This document shows positions 7,952 through 16,783 of a stretch of DNA of 39,222 nt, piece after piece. The notes under the pieces were generated by a model, which worked only from the letters and a program-made list of their open reading frames with translations, did not search any database and had not been told where the DNA came from. Location of the stretch: contig NZ_MKZS01000001.1 of assembly GCF_001942495.1 (NCBI RefSeq), forward strand, positions 1,612,552 through 1,651,773, written 5' to 3'. A program made the position numbers and the translations under genes. Within the stretch, counting starts at the first letter, position 1. Each line of letters opens with the position of its first letter. The DNA comes from Moorena bouillonii PNG. GTDB lineage: Bacteria; Cyanobacteriota; Cyanobacteriia; Cyanobacteriales; Coleofasciculaceae.

Positions 7952-8626
7952 ATGCGTATCCTTTTAGTAGATGATGAAATTGAGCTGACTGACCCCCTGT
8001 CTCGGGTATTAACTCGTGAAGGTTACACTGTAGATGTGGCTTACAATGGTGCCTCAGGAAATGAGTTAGCTTGCGTTGGCGCTTATGACTTGTTAATCTT
8101 AGACTGGATGCTACCGCACATGTCTGGGTTAGAAATTTGCCAACAAATGCGATCGCATGACACCACTACCCCAGTTCTTTTTCTAACCGCCAAGGACACT
8201 GTAGATGACCGAGTGATGGGATTAGATGCTGGTGCTGACGACTATCTAGTTAAACCATTTGAACTGCGGGAGTTACTCGCTAGAGTCCGGGCTCTGCTTC
8301 GGCGTTCTGCTGCGACGGATGCCAATCCCAGCCAGCGGTTACGGGTTGGACAAATAGAATTAGACTTAACCAATCAAATAGCTTATCGCCACGGACGCCC
8401 AATTGAGCTATCGGAAAAAGAAAGCCAACTGCTAGGGTACTTCATGAGCAATGTTGGTCTATTATTATCCCACAAGCAAATTTATCAACATTTGTGGCCA
8501 TCTGAGGAAATCCCAAAAAGTAACAATTTAGCTGCTCTAGTTCGTTTGTTGCGTCGCAAAATCGAAGTTAAGGGTTCCGTACCTCTGATCCATACAGTTT
8601 ATGGTAAGGGTTATCGGTTTGGTTGA
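7952..8626 (+). CDS. OmpR/PhoB-type response regulator
   Basis: A two-component transcription factor of 224 residues. Receiver domain 1-115: acidic pair Asp7-Asp8, phospho-acceptor Asp51 in LDWMLPHMSG, Thr79 and Lys101 of the conserved LVKPF. A winged-helix DNA-binding domain follows at about 128-224, ending TVYGKGYRFG. The sequence is close to the cyanobacterial RppA/NrsR/ManR type, but which signal it serves cannot be read. No histidine kinase is adjacent, so it is an orphan here. Heptamer-like CGTCAAC repeats lie directly upstream of the ATG and no Shine-Dalgarno is seen. It is convergent with rnhB, 31 bp apart, with an A/T-rich weak inverted repeat between them. Confidence 0.92.
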   Translation: MRILLVDDEIELTDPLSRVLTREGYTVDVAYNGASGNELACVGAYDLLILDWMLPHMSGLEICQQMRSHDTTTPVLFLTAKDTVDDRVMGLDAGADDYLVKPFELRELLARVRALLRRSAATDANPSQRLRVGQIELDLTNQIAYRHGRPIELSEKESQLLGYFMSNVGLLLSHKQIYQHLWPSEEIPKSNNLAALVRLLRRKIEVKGSVPLIHTVYGKGYRFG

Positions 8627-8657
8627 TTGTTATTTGTTAATAAATAATTTAAATGAT

Positions 8658-9290
8658 TTATTGATTAGCCTGACTACAGGGGCTAAAGGAAATGCGATGC
8701 AGCCGACATGGTCCGTATTTTTGCAGTGCTAACCGATGCTTTTTGGTACCATAGCCCATGTTGGCTGTCAAATCATACTCTGAATACTTGGTAGCTAGAC
8801 GAATGATTAAATCATCACGCCACACCTTGGCTACAATACTGGCTGCAGCAATATGAAGCGATCGCTGATCCCCCTTTACTAGATTTCGTTGTGCTATCGG
8901 TAAATCTGGCAACCCGTGTAACCCATCAATCAGACAAATATCGGGCTTAACTTTTAATTTAAGCACAGCCCGTTTCATAGCTAACAATGAGGCTTGTAAG
9001 ATATTGAGCTGGTCAATTTCTGCACTAGTGGCATAACCAATAGTCCAATCCAGTGCCAATCCCTGAATTTCTTGAGACAGCCTTTGGCGTCGTTTCCGGG
9101 ACAACTTTTTACTATCTTTAACGCCAGCTATAGCCAGTTGTGGCAGGACAGATACAGGTAAAATCACTGCTGCTGCCACAACTGGACCAAATAAGGCACC
9201 TCGCCCTACTTCATCTACTCCAGCCACTAAGGAAGGAGTACCGGATAAATCCGGTAACTCAAACACTTCAGTGACTTTGTCCGTTGTCAT
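8658..9290 (-). CDS. rnhB: Ribonuclease HII
   Basis: Cleaves the RNA strand of RNA-DNA hybrids and initiates removal of single ribonucleotides from DNA. The 210-residue chain has the type 2 RNase H signature AGVDEVGRGALFGPVVAAAV with Asp26, Glu27 and the GRG motif (29-31). Asp122 in ICLIDG and the later SIVAKVWRD segment complete the active site. Length is typical. The start overlaps the end of rne by 4 bp (ATGA on the minus strand), so the pair is almost certainly co-transcribed and translationally coupled. Confidence 0.95.
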   Translation of the reverse strand: MTTDKVTEVFELPDLSGTPSLVAGVDEVGRGALFGPVVAAAVILPVSVLPQLAIAGVKDSKKLSRKRRQRLSQEIQGLALDWTIGYATSAEIDQLNILQASLLAMKRAVLKLKVKPDICLIDGLHGLPDLPIAQRNLVKGDQRSLHIAAASIVAKVWRDDLIIRLATKYSEYDLTANMGYGTKKHRLALQKYGPCRLHRISFSPCSQANQ

Positions 9291-11248
9291 TTATCTGCTG
9301 AAGAGCGGCGACGGCGGCGGCGCACGATGGGGGGACTGTTAATGGTGCCATTGGCAGTAGTGAGTTGATCAGATCCAGTTTCTGGAATTGGTGTGGCAGC
9401 ACTAGATTCCACCAAGTCGGATTCCTCTAACTCTAGCTGATCGTCGATGGAGGATTGACTATTAGTTGAATCGGTAGTTGAATCGGTAGTTGAATCGGTA
9501 GTCGTATTGGATAATTCTTCTTGATTATCCTCGATTTTTTCTCCCGGCAGTAACACTGAGATAATTGCTGACCTAGGATCTTTCACCTCTCGGTCTAAAT
9601 TTAGTATAGGGGAAATGCCCATTAACGCATAAACATCTTGTTCTTCTGGGCTCATTTCAACCCTGACCAATTCTGGTGGTTCTTTCTCTTGAGCAAACTT
9701 GACTAGCTGGGGTTTTTCTACTCCTGAGGTCGATACCTCGGTTTCTGTGATGGCATCAAAGTTGGATGAGACAGAGATCACCCGATTGACTCCCCTAGTA
9801 ATTGGTTCTTCCCTAATCACCGGGTCATCAATACGACGGCGGCGGCGGCGGCGATTATTTACCGCTCCCCGTTCCTGATAACTGGGGTGATTGAGCAAGT
9901 CCAAATCATTATCATTCTCAGAAGATAAGTCTACAGGTTCGGGGAACTGTGGAATGCTTCGCTCCGCCGGTAAGGGGATCGGTGCTAAGGTCTCTAGTGC
10001 TTCTGCTTCGACTTCACCGGGAAGATGTGCCAGATGTCCTAACCCGCCACAGGTAGCACAGGTTTTACCAAACAACTCGTAAATATTTTGCCCTTGGCGC
10101 TTGCGAGTCAGTTCCACTAAGCCAAGTTCCGAAAGCTGGGCAATCTGTGGTCGGGCTTTGTCCTCTTTTAGGGCTTGATTGAAGTGTTCGAGAACCTGTA
10201 ACTGATCCCGCCTGGTGTCCATATCAATAAAGTCAACAACGATCACCCCAGCTAGATTACGTAGGCGCAGCTGGCGGGCAATTTCTGTTGCTGCCTCACA
10301 GTTAGTCCACAAAACCGTTTCCCGCGCTGTAGCTGAGCGGGTAAAGGAACCAGAGTTCACATCAATTACGGTTAGAGCTTCGGTAGGTTCAATGATAATG
10401 TAGCCACCAGATGGTAAATCTACTCTTGGCTTGAGGGCTTCTCGAATTGCAGCATTGACCCGGAAATATCCCAAAATTGGCATGCGATCGCGATGATGGT
10501 CAATCAAGACCCCCTCTGGTGCTTGACCTCCGCTCCAGCTCAACAAGTGTTGTTTAACCCGTTTAACTGCAGTACTAGAATCGACCACAATCCGATTAAC
10601 ATCAGCAGTGTACATATCCCGCAGGACACGCTGAATAAAATCATCATCCCGATTAAGTAGGGCTGGTGCTCTGGTAGAGGTTGCTTCGAGCTGGACAGCT
10701 TCCCATTGTCTTTGCAGGTTTTCCAAATCTTCCATAATGGCTTCTTCGGCTCTGCCTTCAGCTTCGGTGCGCACCAGCACTCCCATGCCCGATGGTTTGA
10801 TTAGAATTGCTAGAGCTCTGAGGCGATTGCGTTCACTTTCGCTCTTAATCCGCCGAGACAAGTTCACTCCTCGGCCATAAGGCATCAGCACCAAATAGCG
10901 ACCGGGTAAACTAATATTACCTGTAAGCCTGGGCCCTTTATTACCAGTAGGTTCTTTCATCACTTGCACCAACACCTTCTGCTGGGGAGTCAGCAGTTCG
11001 GTGATCGCACCAGAGCGGCGTTTCAAGCGCAATGGTCCTAAGTCTGTCACATGAATAAAACCATTGCGATCAGGATCCCCAATGTTGACAAATGCTGCAT
11101 CAATACCCGGTAATACATTTTCTACAATGCCGAGATAAATATCACCGACCTGGTGATTACCGGTGGCAACTACTAGTTCTTGAATTTGATCTTCCCAAAA
11201 TACAGCAGCAAGTTGATGTTGCTCTGCAATAATAATTTGCTTTGGCAT
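9287..11248 (-). CDS. rne: Ribonuclease E/G
   Basis: Endoribonuclease for mRNA decay and stable RNA processing. Order of parts in 653 residues: S1 RNA-binding region at about 35-110, DNase I-like catalytic core with Asp296 (VIDVNSG) and Asp339 (VVDFID), and the zinc-link CATC motif with Cys397 and Cys400. A non-catalytic tail of about 240 residues follows. The tail has two Arg clusters, RRRRRRIDD and the terminal RRRRRRSSADK; the latter corresponds to the short basic motif that recruits polynucleotide phosphorylase in cyanobacterial RNase E. A DSTT repeat (12-bp DNA repeat near 9463-9501) lies in the tail. GAGGAA precedes the ATG at good spacing. It is the first gene of the rne-rnhB pair. Confidence 0.96.
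   Translation of the reverse strand: MPKQIIIAEQHQLAAVFWEDQIQELVVATGNHQVGDIYLGIVENVLPGIDAAFVNIGDPDRNGFIHVTDLGPLRLKRRSGAITELLTPQQKVLVQVMKEPTGNKGPRLTGNISLPGRYLVLMPYGRGVNLSRRIKSESERNRLRALAILIKPSGMGVLVRTEAEGRAEEAIMEDLENLQRQWEAVQLEATSTRAPALLNRDDDFIQRVLRDMYTADVNRIVVDSSTAVKRVKQHLLSWSGGQAPEGVLIDHHRDRMPILGYFRVNAAIREALKPRVDLPSGGYIIIEPTEALTVIDVNSGSFTRSATARETVLWTNCEAATEIARQLRLRNLAGVIVVDFIDMDTRRDQLQVLEHFNQALKEDKARPQIAQLSELGLVELTRKRQGQNIYELFGKTCATCGGLGHLAHLPGEVEAEALETLAPIPLPAERSIPQFPEPVDLSSENDNDLDLLNHPSYQERGAVNNRRRRRRRIDDPVIREEPITRGVNRVISVSSNFDAITETEVSTSGVEKPQLVKFAQEKEPPELVRVEMSPEEQDVYALMGISPILNLDREVKDPRSAIISVLLPGEKIEDNQEELSNTTTDSTTDSTTDSTNSQSSIDDQLELEESDLVESSAATPIPETGSDQLTTANGTINSPPIVRRRRRRSSADK
9463..9501 (-). 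repeat. 12-bp tandem repeat in the rne tail
   Basis: Three or so copies of GTTGAATCGGTA encode the DSTT repeats in the disordered tail of RNase E. The period is a multiple of three, so copy number can change without breaking the frame. Confidence 0.8.
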
Positions 11249-11393
11249 GCAATTTCCTCAAAACTTCGTGGTACGCTTAGTCCTACAGTTAACGATAGGA
11301 GTCGTACTCTATTTCTAGGTCTGAAATGTTCGGTGATTTACTACCATTAAACTGATCTGGCACAGGGACTAATAAATAGACTATCAATAACTA

Positions 11394-11566
11394 GAGGTGC
11401 GACCCGTGATGGCGTTCGCGTAGCGTGACCTACGGTCAAGGGATTGCTCGCCATCAGCGATGCAGCGCGGTCTTGGGGAGGCAGCGCCGCCAAAGGGGGT
11501 TCCCCCCATGAGCGACTGCCGTGGTTACCCCCATGAGCGACTGCATCAAGAACGGAAAGCGCACTT
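11394..11566. repeat. Composite copy of the GGTGCGAC repeat with nested insertions
   Basis: The element begins GAGGTGCGACCCGTGATGGC and ends GGAAAGCGCAC, like the simple copy at 14599-14649. Here the inner stem is interrupted by GTTCGCGTAGCGTGACC (about 11420) and by a GATGCAGCGCGGTCTTGGGG-type element (about 11458 onwards). A duplicated CCCATGAGCGACTGC block (about 11506 and 11531) completes the composite. Three repeat families are thus layered in one place. Confidence 0.65.
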
Positions 11567-11748
11567 AACTATTTTGACTATTTTGTTGCTCATTGTTTGA
11601 TCGAAAACTGTAGTCAATGGCTGTAGTCAATGGCTGTAGTCAATGGCGGTGAAACTGTCTCGAAGCCCCGTCTGTTTAGAGGGGGGTGCTGAGAGGGGGT
11701 TTGTTTGGTGAATGGGATTGTAGCGGCTCTGCTGATTGTAACACTTGG

Positions 11749-11905
11749 AGGTGCGACATTAGTTCTCTACTTTAAGACTCGCTTTCCAGTAGGATGTTCT
11801 GTCGCAAAGTCGAAAATTTTTGAGGTGCGCGCCCGTTCGCGCCCCGCGTCGGCTTTGCCTAAAGGCGCGACCCAAGGCCGGGTTCCCGAGCCAAAGTAAA
11901 GCGCA
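11749..11905. repeat. Further degenerate GGTGCG / GCGCAC repeats
   Basis: Two degenerate copies follow one another. GAGGTGCGACATTAG at 11749 is followed by a CTTTCC-type end near 11790. GAGGTGCGCGCCCGTTCGCG at 11820 is followed by AAGCGCAC near 11900. They overlap the open frame at 11705-11899, which argues against that frame being a gene. Confidence 0.55.
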
Positions 11906-13107
11906 CAATCACGCGAATTTAAATAGCCAAGTAATAGCGCACCTATGTGTAATTGTCTCGCAATCTGCCTCGCCTTTCCTATAATCCCGTAGGGACTTCG
12001 GGGGATGTTAAGTCTGACAAATTGATCACGTGACTCTTGTGGATTTAACTAATTCTAACCGATTTTATAGGGATTTTGACTAACAGTTGTGAACCCGTGG
12101 TCTCTATCCAGTCGCACTCTGAAATATAGACAACGGATTACTTTGGCACTGATAGAACTGATACAAAAATGGAGGTTAAGCCACTCCCCCCATCAAGAAG
12201 TGTGACCAGTGGCAAATTTAATTCCCATTAGGAAAGCGCACCTATGCTAAAACCGGCTATTTCAATGGCTTTTGCTAACCACAGCTCCGATAGCTGAAAG
12301 TTACTTTACCCATTATCGGCATTGTTCGGGATTTACCACAAACTACCCACTTGCTACCAATCTATCCAAAAGTTCTGATTTTTTATTAGCTGACTATTTC
12401 CTGACCAGAGGTCTGGAAATTCTTCAGGGTTTCTGTCTATATCTCCTGAATCTCCCTGTTTCAGCAGCTTTACTGCTTAGATTTAGGGTCTTGAGGCACA
12501 CATGTTTGCCTTGTTGGGGATGTGTGATATTCTTATCCCCTGTTGATTCGCCTAGTGACATCTCCCGAAGCTGCCCTAACGGGACAGCGGGGGATCATTA
12601 CCAACTCCAGCTAGTGGTTTTGGATACAAGGCTGTAGGCCACGCTACGCGAACGATAAGCTTTATTTACGACACGGTCAGAAGTTACCGCAAGAAGAGTG
12701 GAGCCTTTATGGTTAGCAGGCTATGCAGAAAAGGGTTAAAACTTTATGATTAAGGCGACCCTCTTCTAAGGTTTCCTCTCCGGGATGCCCCTCCGCGCCG
12801 GAACAATACAACTCGTTCTATTTTTAGTTGGTAGGTGGCAGTTAGCTCTTAATTTATCTTCCCTACCATTACTACTATATCACATTGGTAAGATCCTTTG
12901 GGACTCTTACCCTGCGCTTCCCATAGGACACCTAGCCAATAAAGGTAAAGTGCGGGGCTTTTCGCGGTTCAGCTAAGGAGCGAAATCTCCTTTGTGGTAC
13001 CGATGTGATCGTAGCCTAGAAGCTTACGCTTTGCAATTTAAAAGCTGGTTTCGGTTACCCCACCCAAATTATAAAATATGCCTAGGGACTGCGCTCAACC
13101 ATTTTGT

Positions 13108-14277
13108 TCAATTAATTTTGACAGCTTGAGATTGGCGCAGAGACTGAATCGTTGTGATCGTATGCTCAGCCACCAAGGCAATTTCCGCCATGGTATTAAA
13201 GCGTCCAATTCCAAACCGGATGGAGGCATAAGCCAGATTTTCCGGATGTCCTAGAGCTAATAGTACGTGGGAAGGAGCTACAGTTGCTGAGGAACAAGCC
13301 GAGCCAGAAGAAACGGCGGCCACAGGGTGTAATCCTAGTAGGAGGGCTGCGCCATCTACTCCCTCCACACTAATGTTAAGGTTTCCGGATAATCGCTGGG
13401 TAGGATGACCATTGATCTGGATACCTTCTAGTTTAGAGAGAGTGGTCCACAGACCCTCCCGGAGTTCTATCAACCGTTGAGATTCTGAGGGTTGTTCTTC
13501 TAACCCCAGTTCCACAGCCTTAGCAAACCCCACAATCTGAGGGGTATAAAGTGTGCCAGAACGCATCCCTCGTTCATGTCCACCGCCATGGAGCTGGGGT
13601 GCAAGCCTTACTCTCGGGTTACGACGCCGGACATAGAGAGCCCCAATCCCCTTTGGCCCATAAATTTTATGGGCTGTCAAGGACATTAAATCAATCTTCA
13701 TCGACTGCACATCCAAGGGGATTTTCCCAATAGCCTGGGCAGCATCTGTATGGAATAGTACATTATGCTGGCGACAAAGATCCCCAATCTCGGCCAAAGG
13801 CTGCAACACTCCAATTTCATTATTGGCTGCCATGACCGAGACTAAAATGGTATCAGGACGGAAAGCCTGCTCTAGCTGGCCTAAATCCACTAGTCCATCA
13901 TCTTTTACCGGTAGAAATGTCACCTCAAACCCTAGGGTTTCTAAATAGTGACAGGGGTCAAGAACAGCATTGTGTTCAGTTTGCACGGTAATCAGGTGAC
14001 GTCCTTTACTTAAATAAGCCTCAGCCACCCCTTTAATGGCTAGATTGTTAGCCTCTGTGGCACCACTAGTAAAAATGATCTCGACTGGTGTGGCATTGAT
14101 AGCATCTGCTAGAATCTGACGACCTTGTTTCACCGCTGCTTCAGCTTCCCAGCCATAGGTATGGCTGATACTCGATGGATTGCCAAAATGTTCAGTGAAG
14201 TAGGGTAACATTGCCTCCAACACCCGTTCATCCATAGGTGTTGTGGCATGGCAGTCTAGGTAAATTGGGCGATGCAT
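13108..14277 (-). CDS. Cysteine desulfurase, IscS/NifS type
   Basis: A PLP enzyme that converts cysteine to alanine plus enzyme-bound persulfide, supplying sulfur for Fe-S clusters and thiolated cofactors. In 389 residues: FTSGATEANNLAIKG near 69-83, PLP-stacking His102, Schiff-base Lys204 in SLTAHKIYGPKGIG, and catalytic Cys328 in SSGSACSSATVAPSHVL. The Lys and Cys positions and spacing match group I (IscS/NifS) rather than SufS. Length is typical and the start MHRPIYLDCHATTP is conserved. No iscU, iscA or nif gene is next to it, so symbols iscS and nifS cannot be told apart by context. A strong stem-loop lies 133 bp upstream. Confidence 0.95.
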   Translation of the reverse strand: MHRPIYLDCHATTPMDERVLEAMLPYFTEHFGNPSSISHTYGWEAEAAVKQGRQILADAINATPVEIIFTSGATEANNLAIKGVAEAYLSKGRHLITVQTEHNAVLDPCHYLETLGFEVTFLPVKDDGLVDLGQLEQAFRPDTILVSVMAANNEIGVLQPLAEIGDLCRQHNVLFHTDAAQAIGKIPLDVQSMKIDLMSLTAHKIYGPKGIGALYVRRRNPRVRLAPQLHGGGHERGMRSGTLYTPQIVGFAKAVELGLEEQPSESQRLIELREGLWTTLSKLEGIQINGHPTQRLSGNLNISVEGVDGAALLLGLHPVAAVSSGSACSSATVAPSHVLLALGHPENLAYASIRFGIGRFNTMAEIALVAEHTITTIQSLRQSQAVKIN

Positions 14278-14409
14278 GGTTTTTCGTTAGTTAAAAATTG
14301 CAGCTGGATATTCCGCCTACACTCGTATAGTTAGGAGGGGAGGAATGCTGCCTCCCACTAATGGTTTTCGTGATTTTGATAGGACTGCTACGGGATAAAT
14401 TATGATCAA

Positions 14410-14458
14410 CCTCCTCCCCATGACCTGATCACCCCATCATCAGGTGATAGGGAGGAGG
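14410..14458. repeat. Bipartite stem-loop upstream of the cysteine desulfurase gene
   Basis: Outer arms CCTCCTCCC (14410-14418) and GGGAGGAGG (14450-14458) pair perfectly. An inner stem ACCTGAT (14423-14429) / ATCAGGT (14439-14445) stacks inside. It may be a leader structure or a dispersed repeat; a GGAAAGCGCAC repeat end follows at about 14471. Confidence 0.6.
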
Positions 14459-14598
14459 CGAGCACAAAGAGCGGAAAGCGCACTAAGATGTTTCACCACT
14501 CAAATTAAATTCCTAGATCTCGAATCCACAGTTTTTGAGACTGCTTTCCTAGATCACCAAGGGCTACAGGTTAAAATCCCATTACCCAAGCGATGCAG

Positions 14599-14698
14599 AG
14601 GTGCGACCCGTGATGGCGAGCAATCCCTCGCCATCACGGAAAGCGCACCATTACGGTCTTGGGGGAAACCCCCACTCGCGCTTTGCATCAAGAATGGA
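14599..14698. repeat. Simple copy of the GGTGCGAC hairpin repeat with a GATGCAG-family neighbour
   Basis: 14599-14649 runs AGGTGCGACC, then a perfect 13-bp stem (CCGTGATGGCGAG / CTCGCCATCACGG) around a 6-nt loop, then GGAAAGCGCACC. It is directly followed by CGGTCTTGGGGGAAACCCCC and GCATCAAGAA, a degenerate copy of the hairpin at 21003-21052. The rest of the 512-bp gap 14278-14789 shows no supported gene. Confidence 0.7.
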
Positions 14699-14789
14699 TG
14701 GTTAATTTTCCATTGTCCATTTTTTGGCAGCTTTCGCTGTTCATTCTCCTCACAACCCACTCCACCCTTTAAGAATTTAGTGCAGTTCA

Positions 14790-15467
14790 TCAAAACGGCA
14801 ATTTTGACTGAATACGCTTTAACTCGAGACATGTTGAACAGATTGATTTAATTTTCCCTGGTGTCAAGGCAGAATTAACTACACGAGTTTTGAGACCGCA
14901 TTTAGGACAGATGGGTTGATGATTAATGATCACCCACATGCCCCACTTGAACTCAATTACTTTTTCAAGCTCAAGCTGTTTCAGTCCTTGGGCAAGTCGC
15001 TCTTCTGAATACCGGCACTTCCTGTTCAATTCATCTTGAGTCAGTTTCCCATAGTCAGATGTACAGAGTAGATGAATGATTTTACCACAGGTTTCTTGTA
15101 AGTTACTGAATTGTTCTTGGGGAGCTACAGGCTTCTCCGGTTTGGTGTAGCGGGGAGGGCACAGTGGGTAGCTCGAGAAATTCACTCGATTGTGTTTAGT
15201 GACTTTCGGTGTAGTGACTTTCGGTGTAGTGACTTTTTGTGTAGTGACTTTCTGCTTCCAACGGACTAACGTTGAAGAATCAGCGTGGCCACTTGTCATG
15301 GGAATGTAGCACTTATCTGACTTAATTTTGAGTTGCTGATTTTCCTGAGCAAGGGTATTGCTTTGCTTAGCCGTTACCCTGTTTTCCCAGTTCTGATGCT
15401 TTAACATATGGTGTAGATGTTCAACCCTTTTCACAACTATCCTAGTTTTGTGAAAAATATTGAACAA
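14790..15467 (-). CDS. Hypothetical winged-helix/zinc-ribbon protein
   Basis: Not assigned to a family. The 225-residue chain has three visible parts. The N-terminal half is basic and probably disordered, with a KVTTQKVTTPKVTTPKVT repeat near 73-90. A compact helical stretch at about 126-180 (GKIIHLLCTSDYGKLTQDEL to KVIEFKWGMWVI) looks like a winged helix. The C-terminus has a zinc-ribbon-like CPKCG and a second CSTC. A nucleic-acid-binding role is inferred. Later Met codons (for example in MLKHQNW) could be the true start. It diverges from the HTH gene at 15656 across a 188-bp gap holding a perfect palindrome. Confidence 0.6.
   Translation of the reverse strand: MFNIFHKTRIVVKRVEHLHHMLKHQNWENRVTAKQSNTLAQENQQLKIKSDKCYIPMTSGHADSSTLVRWKQKVTTQKVTTPKVTTPKVTKHNRVNFSSYPLCPPRYTKPEKPVAPQEQFSNLQETCGKIIHLLCTSDYGKLTQDELNRKCRYSEERLAQGLKQLELEKVIEFKWGMWVIINHQPICPKCGLKTRVVNSALTPGKIKSICSTCLELKRIQSKLPF
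15191..15253 (-). repeat. 15-bp tandem repeat inside the zinc-ribbon gene
   Basis: Four copies of a 15-bp unit (GTGTAGTGACTTTCG) encode the KVTTP repeat. The period keeps the reading frame, so copy number can vary freely. Confidence 0.85.
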
Positions 15468-15589
15468 CCGTGATTATACGTAAGATACTCTTTTGCCCAC
15501 CGGGGAGTTGCCACTGAGTTTTCACCGAGAAGATTAGCTCAATCTATTCATGTTTGGGCAGGATGGTGGTATGGACGCGCTTGGCTTCT

Positions 15590-15609
15590 GGGGATGCGAT
15601 CGCATCCCC
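15590..15609. promoter_or_regulatory. Perfect 20-bp palindrome in a divergent intergenic region
   Basis: GGGGATGCGATCGCATCCCC is a perfect palindrome with a HIP1 octamer at its centre. It lies 47 bp upstream of the HTH gene (15656) and 123 bp upstream of the divergent zinc-ribbon gene. Position and symmetry would suit an operator for a dimeric regulator. HIP1 itself is very common in this genome, so the central 8 bp alone carry no weight. Confidence 0.4.
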
Positions 15610-15655
15610 AGCTGGGGTCAATTTCGATTTCTAGTGCTCCCTACCAAAGCCGAGA

Positions 15656-16594
15656 ATGGCCACGCCTGAGCCTACACTTACCGGATCGAGAAGTGTTAAA
15701 TTATTTCACCAGAACAGAGTGGTAAAAAAATTGGACACAAGTAAAGACAGTTCCTTAAAACACAGCAAAATTCACCAAAGACTAAGTCAATTGATTAAGG
15801 TACTGGCTCAAAAATTGGGTAGTGTCCGGGAACTTGCTAGGCAAGTCAATGTCACTAATAATACCTTGACAAATTGGATTAATTGTGATAATACTCCCAG
15901 CTTAGAAAAGCTAGAGAGGCTGGCTAAAGGTATTGGTTGGACAACGGAAGAGTTGATCAGCTTCTTGGTCAGTGAGGAAAACCCTCTCGAGGCCATTGAG
16001 CGAAACAAGAAATCGAGTTCCTCTACTTTGACACCACCTATTTCCATGGAGCAGATTTTGGCAGAGCTTCAGTGGCGACCAGTAGAGCAATTAGTTGAGA
16101 TTAATTTAGCGATCGCTAAACGGTTGCAAAGGGAATTCAGTGGTTCGACAGATACCACCGGCCTAGAGGAGGTGTTAAATCAGTCTCCTAAATTTGAGGA
16201 ACTCAAGGGAGTGAAATTTATTTCACTGAGCTTAAAGGCCAGGCGACGATTAAAGAATTGGGTGACAATCTGCCAAAGTTATGTAGGCTTGAGTCCAGAG
16301 GAATTCATCCAAGTTGCTGTCGAGAAGCACAAAATTGACCCAGGAACCTTTGGGCTATTTTATAAGAGCATCATGGAACTCTCTAGTACTCCGTTTCCCC
16401 AGAGTTACTATGAGTGGCTTTTCCCGTTAATTTCTCCAGTGAGTGGTTGGATCGGGTCAGCACAAGAAACTCCTATTCTAGATTTTTCGAGAACTTACAC
16501 AGAAACTTATACAGAACCTTGGAGTAATTTTATTGAGAACTTAGAAGACATTAGTAATGGAGTAACTACTAAGTCTAGTTCAATTCTGTTTTAA
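15656..16594 (+). CDS. Helix-turn-helix hypothetical protein
   Basis: A 312-residue protein with an XRE/Cro-type helix-turn-helix at about 54-105: LGSVRELARQVNVTNNTLTN followed by PSLEKLERLAKGIGWTTEEL. DNA binding is therefore likely. The C-terminal 200 residues match no family I recognise; they include a basic segment (SLKARRRLKNW) and a region rich in aromatic residues. No membrane segments or signal peptide are seen. The ATG has only a weak GAGA upstream. It is divergent from the zinc-ribbon protein gene and might regulate both through the palindrome between them, which is inference. It is followed by heptamer repeats and the broken kinase gene on the other strand. Confidence 0.7.
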   Translation: MATPEPTLTGSRSVKLFHQNRVVKKLDTSKDSSLKHSKIHQRLSQLIKVLAQKLGSVRELARQVNVTNNTLTNWINCDNTPSLEKLERLAKGIGWTTEELISFLVSEENPLEAIERNKKSSSSTLTPPISMEQILAELQWRPVEQLVEINLAIAKRLQREFSGSTDTTGLEEVLNQSPKFEELKGVKFISLSLKARRRLKNWVTICQSYVGLSPEEFIQVAVEKHKIDPGTFGLFYKSIMELSSTPFPQSYYEWLFPLISPVSGWIGSAQETPILDFSRTYTETYTEPWSNFIENLEDISNGVTTKSSSILF

Positions 16595-16742
16595 CCAGGT
16601 TTTGTTAAGGGTTGACGATTGACGGTTCACTGTCAACGTTTAAGATAAGGAAACTGTCTACAAACAAACCGTTGCGTTAATGCTGCAGTATAGATCAAAA
16701 GTTTAAATCAAAATAGCAATCCGTGTAGGAATTGTGATAATT

Positions 16743-16774
16743 TTTGTTCCCTGTTCCCTGTTCCTTATTCCCTT
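16743..16774. repeat. 7-bp tandem repeat array (TTCCCTG family)
   Basis: About four copies of TTCCCTG-like heptamers sit 10 bp beyond the 3' end of the kinase-FGE remnant. It is the same family as the array at the left edge of the window. Confidence 0.8.
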
Positions 16775-16783
16775 TGCTAAAGT

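Larger units (their letters stand above)
11249..13107. other. 1.86-kb repeat-rich gap with no convincing gene
   Basis: Between rne and the cysteine desulfurase I see no supported protein gene. Open frames at 11705-11899, 12272-12637 and 12785-12976 run through repeat elements, lack domain motifs and lack ribosome binding sites. The first half (11394-11905) is a mosaic of dispersed hairpin repeats. 12193-12244 holds the right end of another copy (GGAAAGCGCACCT), and 12637-12652 holds a CTACGCGAA element. Short inverted repeats occur around 12500-12600. The part next to rne could hold its long 5' leader; cyanobacterial rne mRNAs are known to have one. No tRNA or known riboswitch was recognised. 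Confidence 0.6.

Noticed and set aside
11705-11899. 64-codon open frame with a hydrophobic N-terminus
   Set aside because: More than half of it is encoded by two degenerate dispersed repeats; the hydrophobic stretch alone is too weak to support a gene.
12272-12637. 121-codon open frame on the plus strand
   Set aside because: Composition is not protein-like, it has no motif or ribosome binding site, it begins just after a repeat end, and it runs through short inverted repeats.
12660-13000. Possible structured RNA such as RNase P RNA or tmRNA
   Set aside because: I could not match conserved segments of the cyanobacterial forms of either RNA on either strand.
14444-14851. 135-codon plus-strand frame and an overlapping 92-codon minus-strand frame
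   Set aside because: Both read through the hairpin repeat at 14599-14649 and its neighbour, and neither has recognisable domains.
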